Positions 13,320 to 15,100 of a stretch of 15,100 bases of DNA are shown in pieces. Position numbers and translations under genes: made by a program. Each line of letters opens with the position of its first letter. Within the stretch, counting starts at the first letter, position 1. Source of the DNA: CAIRNS01 sp049508565. GTDB lineage: Bacteria; Elusimicrobiota; Endomicrobiia; Endomicrobiales; CAIRNS01. Location: assembly GCA_049508565.1 (NCBI GenBank), contig JBELAT010000038.1:1-15100 (forward strand), written 5' to 3'. Below the pieces are notes generated by a model. The model was not told the origin of the DNA. It saw only the letters and a list, made by a program, of their open reading frames with translations, and did no database searches.

Positions 13320-14501
13320 ATGGATATTAAAAAAGCTGATACAACATATATTATGCAAACATACCGGCGCAACAACGTGGTGTTTGTGCGGGGTAAAGGA
13401 CAGTATCTCTGGGATTCCACAGGAAAAAAGTATCTCGACTTCTTTGCCGGTATCAGTGTCTGTAATGCCGGCCACTGCAATCCGTCTGTTGTTGCTGCGG
13501 CGCAGAAACAATTATCTACCCTGATGCATACGTCCAATCTGTATTATACTGAACCCCCGGTCAATGTTGCCAGAGAGCTTATTGCCCGGTCTTTTCCGGG
13601 GAAAGTGTTTTTTTCAAATTCCGGGGCGGAAGCCAACGAATGTGCTATTAAGCTGGCCAGAAAATGGGGTGAACCTTTAGGTAAATATGAGATAATCACC
13701 TTTAAAAACTCTTTTCATGGCAGGACGATTGCAACATTGTCTGCCACTGGGCAGAAGAAGTTTCATGAGCATTTCAAACCGCTTCTTGCCGGTTTCAAAC
13801 ATGCCGAGTTCAATAGTATCAGTTCTGTGTTAAAAAGTATCACACAAAAAACAGCAGCGATTCTTATTGAGCCGATACAGGGCGAGGGCGGTATTACTGT
13901 TGCGGACGGCGCCTTCCTCAAAGAGCTCCGGAAGATATGTGACAAAAAGAAAATACTTCTGATGTTCGATGAAGTTCAGACCGGCATGGGTAGAACCGGA
14001 ACGCTGTTCGCATGGCAGTCCTTTGGCGTACGGCCTGATGTTTTTACCCTGGCAAAAAGCGTTGCCGGCGGGCTTCCCTTTGGAGCCACAGTTGTTGCCC
14101 GAGCGTATGCCGACACATTTGTGTATGGCGATCACGGATCAACGTTCGGGGGAAACCTGGTGTCGTGCGCGGCAGCACTAGCCATGCTGAAATTCCTGAC
14201 TCCTGATATGCTTAAACAGGCGCGGGCAACAGGAGCGTACCTCTTTAAACAACTTGGCGAGCTTAAAAAGAGATATTCGTGCATCAAAGAGGTGAGGGGC
14301 AGAGGTCTTATGGTCGGAATCGAACTTGATTTCGCCGGAAGAGATGTGGTACAATTCTGTCAGGATAACGGTCTTATCATCAACTGTACGCAGGATAGAG
14401 TCTTAAGGTTCCTGCCGCCGCTGGTGATTTCTATCAATGATGTACATACACTTATTGATACATTAGAGGGAGCATTGATATGGGAACAATCAAAAAAATA
14501 G
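13320..14501 (+). CDS. argD: Acetylornithine aminotransferase
   Basis: 393-aa class III PLP-dependent aminotransferase converting N-acetylglutamate 5-semialdehyde to N-acetylornithine. Seen: SGAEANE (101-107); FHGRT (132-136); IEPIQGEGG (183-191); FDEVQTGMGRTG (216-227), in which D217 pairs with the PLP ring nitrogen; and the Schiff-base lysine K246 in LAKSVAGGLPFG. Full length for the family (about 390-400). AAAGGA lies about 7 nt before the ATG. The end overlaps argG by 22 nt. Related ornithine or succinylornithine aminotransferases share these motifs, but the argB/argG neighbours support argD. Confidence 0.95.
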   Translation: MDIKKADTTYIMQTYRRNNVVFVRGKGQYLWDSTGKKYLDFFAGISVCNAGHCNPSVVAAAQKQLSTLMHTSNLYYTEPPVNVARELIARSFPGKVFFSNSGAEANECAIKLARKWGEPLGKYEIITFKNSFHGRTIATLSATGQKKFHEHFKPLLAGFKHAEFNSISSVLKSITQKTAAILIEPIQGEGGITVADGAFLKELRKICDKKKILLMFDEVQTGMGRTGTLFAWQSFGVRPDVFTLAKSVAGGLPFGATVVARAYADTFVYGDHGSTFGGNLVSCAAALAMLKFLTPDMLKQARATGAYLFKQLGELKKRYSCIKEVRGRGLMVGIELDFAGRDVVQFCQDNGLIINCTQDRVLRFLPPLVISINDVHTLIDTLEGALIWEQSKK

Positions 14502-15100
14502 TTGTTGCGTATTCGGGAGGACTCGATACGTCCATTATTCTGCGATGGTTGAAAGAAACATATCACGCGGAGATTATTGCCTGTGCCGTTGATGTGGGAC
14601 AGGGAAAAGAGCTTGTATCTCTCAAGAAAAAAGCGCTGAGAACCGGTGCATCAAAATGCTATATTATTGACGCTAAAAAAGAATTCGTCTCTGACTACAT
14701 TTTTCCCGCCCTTCGCGCAGGGGCGGTATATGAAGGACAGTATCTGCTGGGAACTTCGCTTGCCCGGCCGGTGATCGCCAAGAAGATTGTCGATATTGCA
14801 CGTGCCGAAAAAGCCGATGCGGTCGCTCATGGCGCAACAGGTAAAGGTAATGATCAGGTACGATTTGAACTGGCGTTCAAGGCACTTATGCCGGAACTCA
14901 AAATCATCGCTCCTTGGCGTGAGTGGGAAATAAAATCGCGTGAAGATGCTATTGAATACGCCCGGAAATACGGTATTGATATCCCGGTAACTAAAGAAAA
15001 GCCGTATTCATCCGATGCCAATCTCTGGCACATATCGTATGAGGGCGGAATTCTTGAAGATACAGCATCTGCATACGATGAATCAATGTTTCAGATGACG
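14480..15100 (+). CDS. argG: Argininosuccinate synthase, partial
   Basis: N-terminal 207 residues; the gene continues past the window end (normal length about 400). It joins citrulline and aspartate with ATP to form argininosuccinate, the penultimate arginine step. Seen: the PP-loop AYSGGLDTS (10-18), HGATGKGNDQVRFE, PWREW, and the SSDANLW block that contacts substrates. The ATG at 14480 lies inside the end of argD (22-nt overlap) with AGAGGGAG 7 nt upstream. No argF is present between argD and argG, so ornithine carbamoyltransferase must be encoded elsewhere. Confidence 0.96.
   Translation, partial: MGTIKKIVVAYSGGLDTSIILRWLKETYHAEIIACAVDVGQGKELVSLKKKALRTGASKCYIIDAKKEFVSDYIFPALRAGAVYEGQYLLGTSLARPVIAKKIVDIARAEKADAVAHGATGKGNDQVRFELAFKALMPELKIIAPWREWEIKSREDAIEYARKYGIDIPVTKEKPYSSDANLWHISYEGGILEDTASAYDESMFQMT

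Overview
This window looks like a chromosomal segment of a diderm (Gram-negative-type), probably uncultured bacterium. The evidence is a type IV pilus/pseudopilin locus and bacterial housekeeping genes in tightly overlapping operons. The gene styles and the oversized prepilin-like protein recall Omnitrophota or other PVC-related candidate phyla. That placement is recollection-based inference, not something the sequence proves.

Minus strand, 1-4550: a compact housekeeping operon read right to left as tmk - holB - ricT (PSP1/YaaT) - metG - tatD (cut by the window edge). The same gene set lies near the origin in Bacillus (tmk...holB-yaaT...metS-yabD). All junctions are overlaps or a 1-nt gap, so the genes are probably translationally coupled. 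A near-consensus sigma-70 promoter (TTGACA-N17-TACAAT, minus strand, 4562-4590) lies so close to the tmk ATG that the mRNA should be nearly leaderless.

Plus strand, 4688-10524: a three-gene minor-pilin operon starting from a divergent promoter (TTGAAA-N17-TATAAC, 4623-4651). It holds a PilX-like protein with a probable beta-helix C-terminus, a giant 1182-aa prepilin-like protein with an internal PA14 domain and a C-terminal Ig-like domain, and a PilW-like prepilin. No pilus motor, peptidase or secretin gene is present. This is the most interesting part of the window: the giant protein looks like a cell-surface adhesin or sensor carried on a pilin stem.

Plus strand, 10525-15100: a 274-bp gene-free stretch with short direct repeats, tRNA-Ala(GGC) with a rho-independent terminator, then rsmD (rRNA methyltransferase with an unusual G in place of D/N in its catalytic DPPY motif). 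A Cas4/RecB-like Fe-S PD-(D/E)XK nuclease follows, overlapping argB. The arginine cluster is argB - argD - argG, with argG cut by the window end. No mobile elements, CRISPR arrays or rRNAs were seen.
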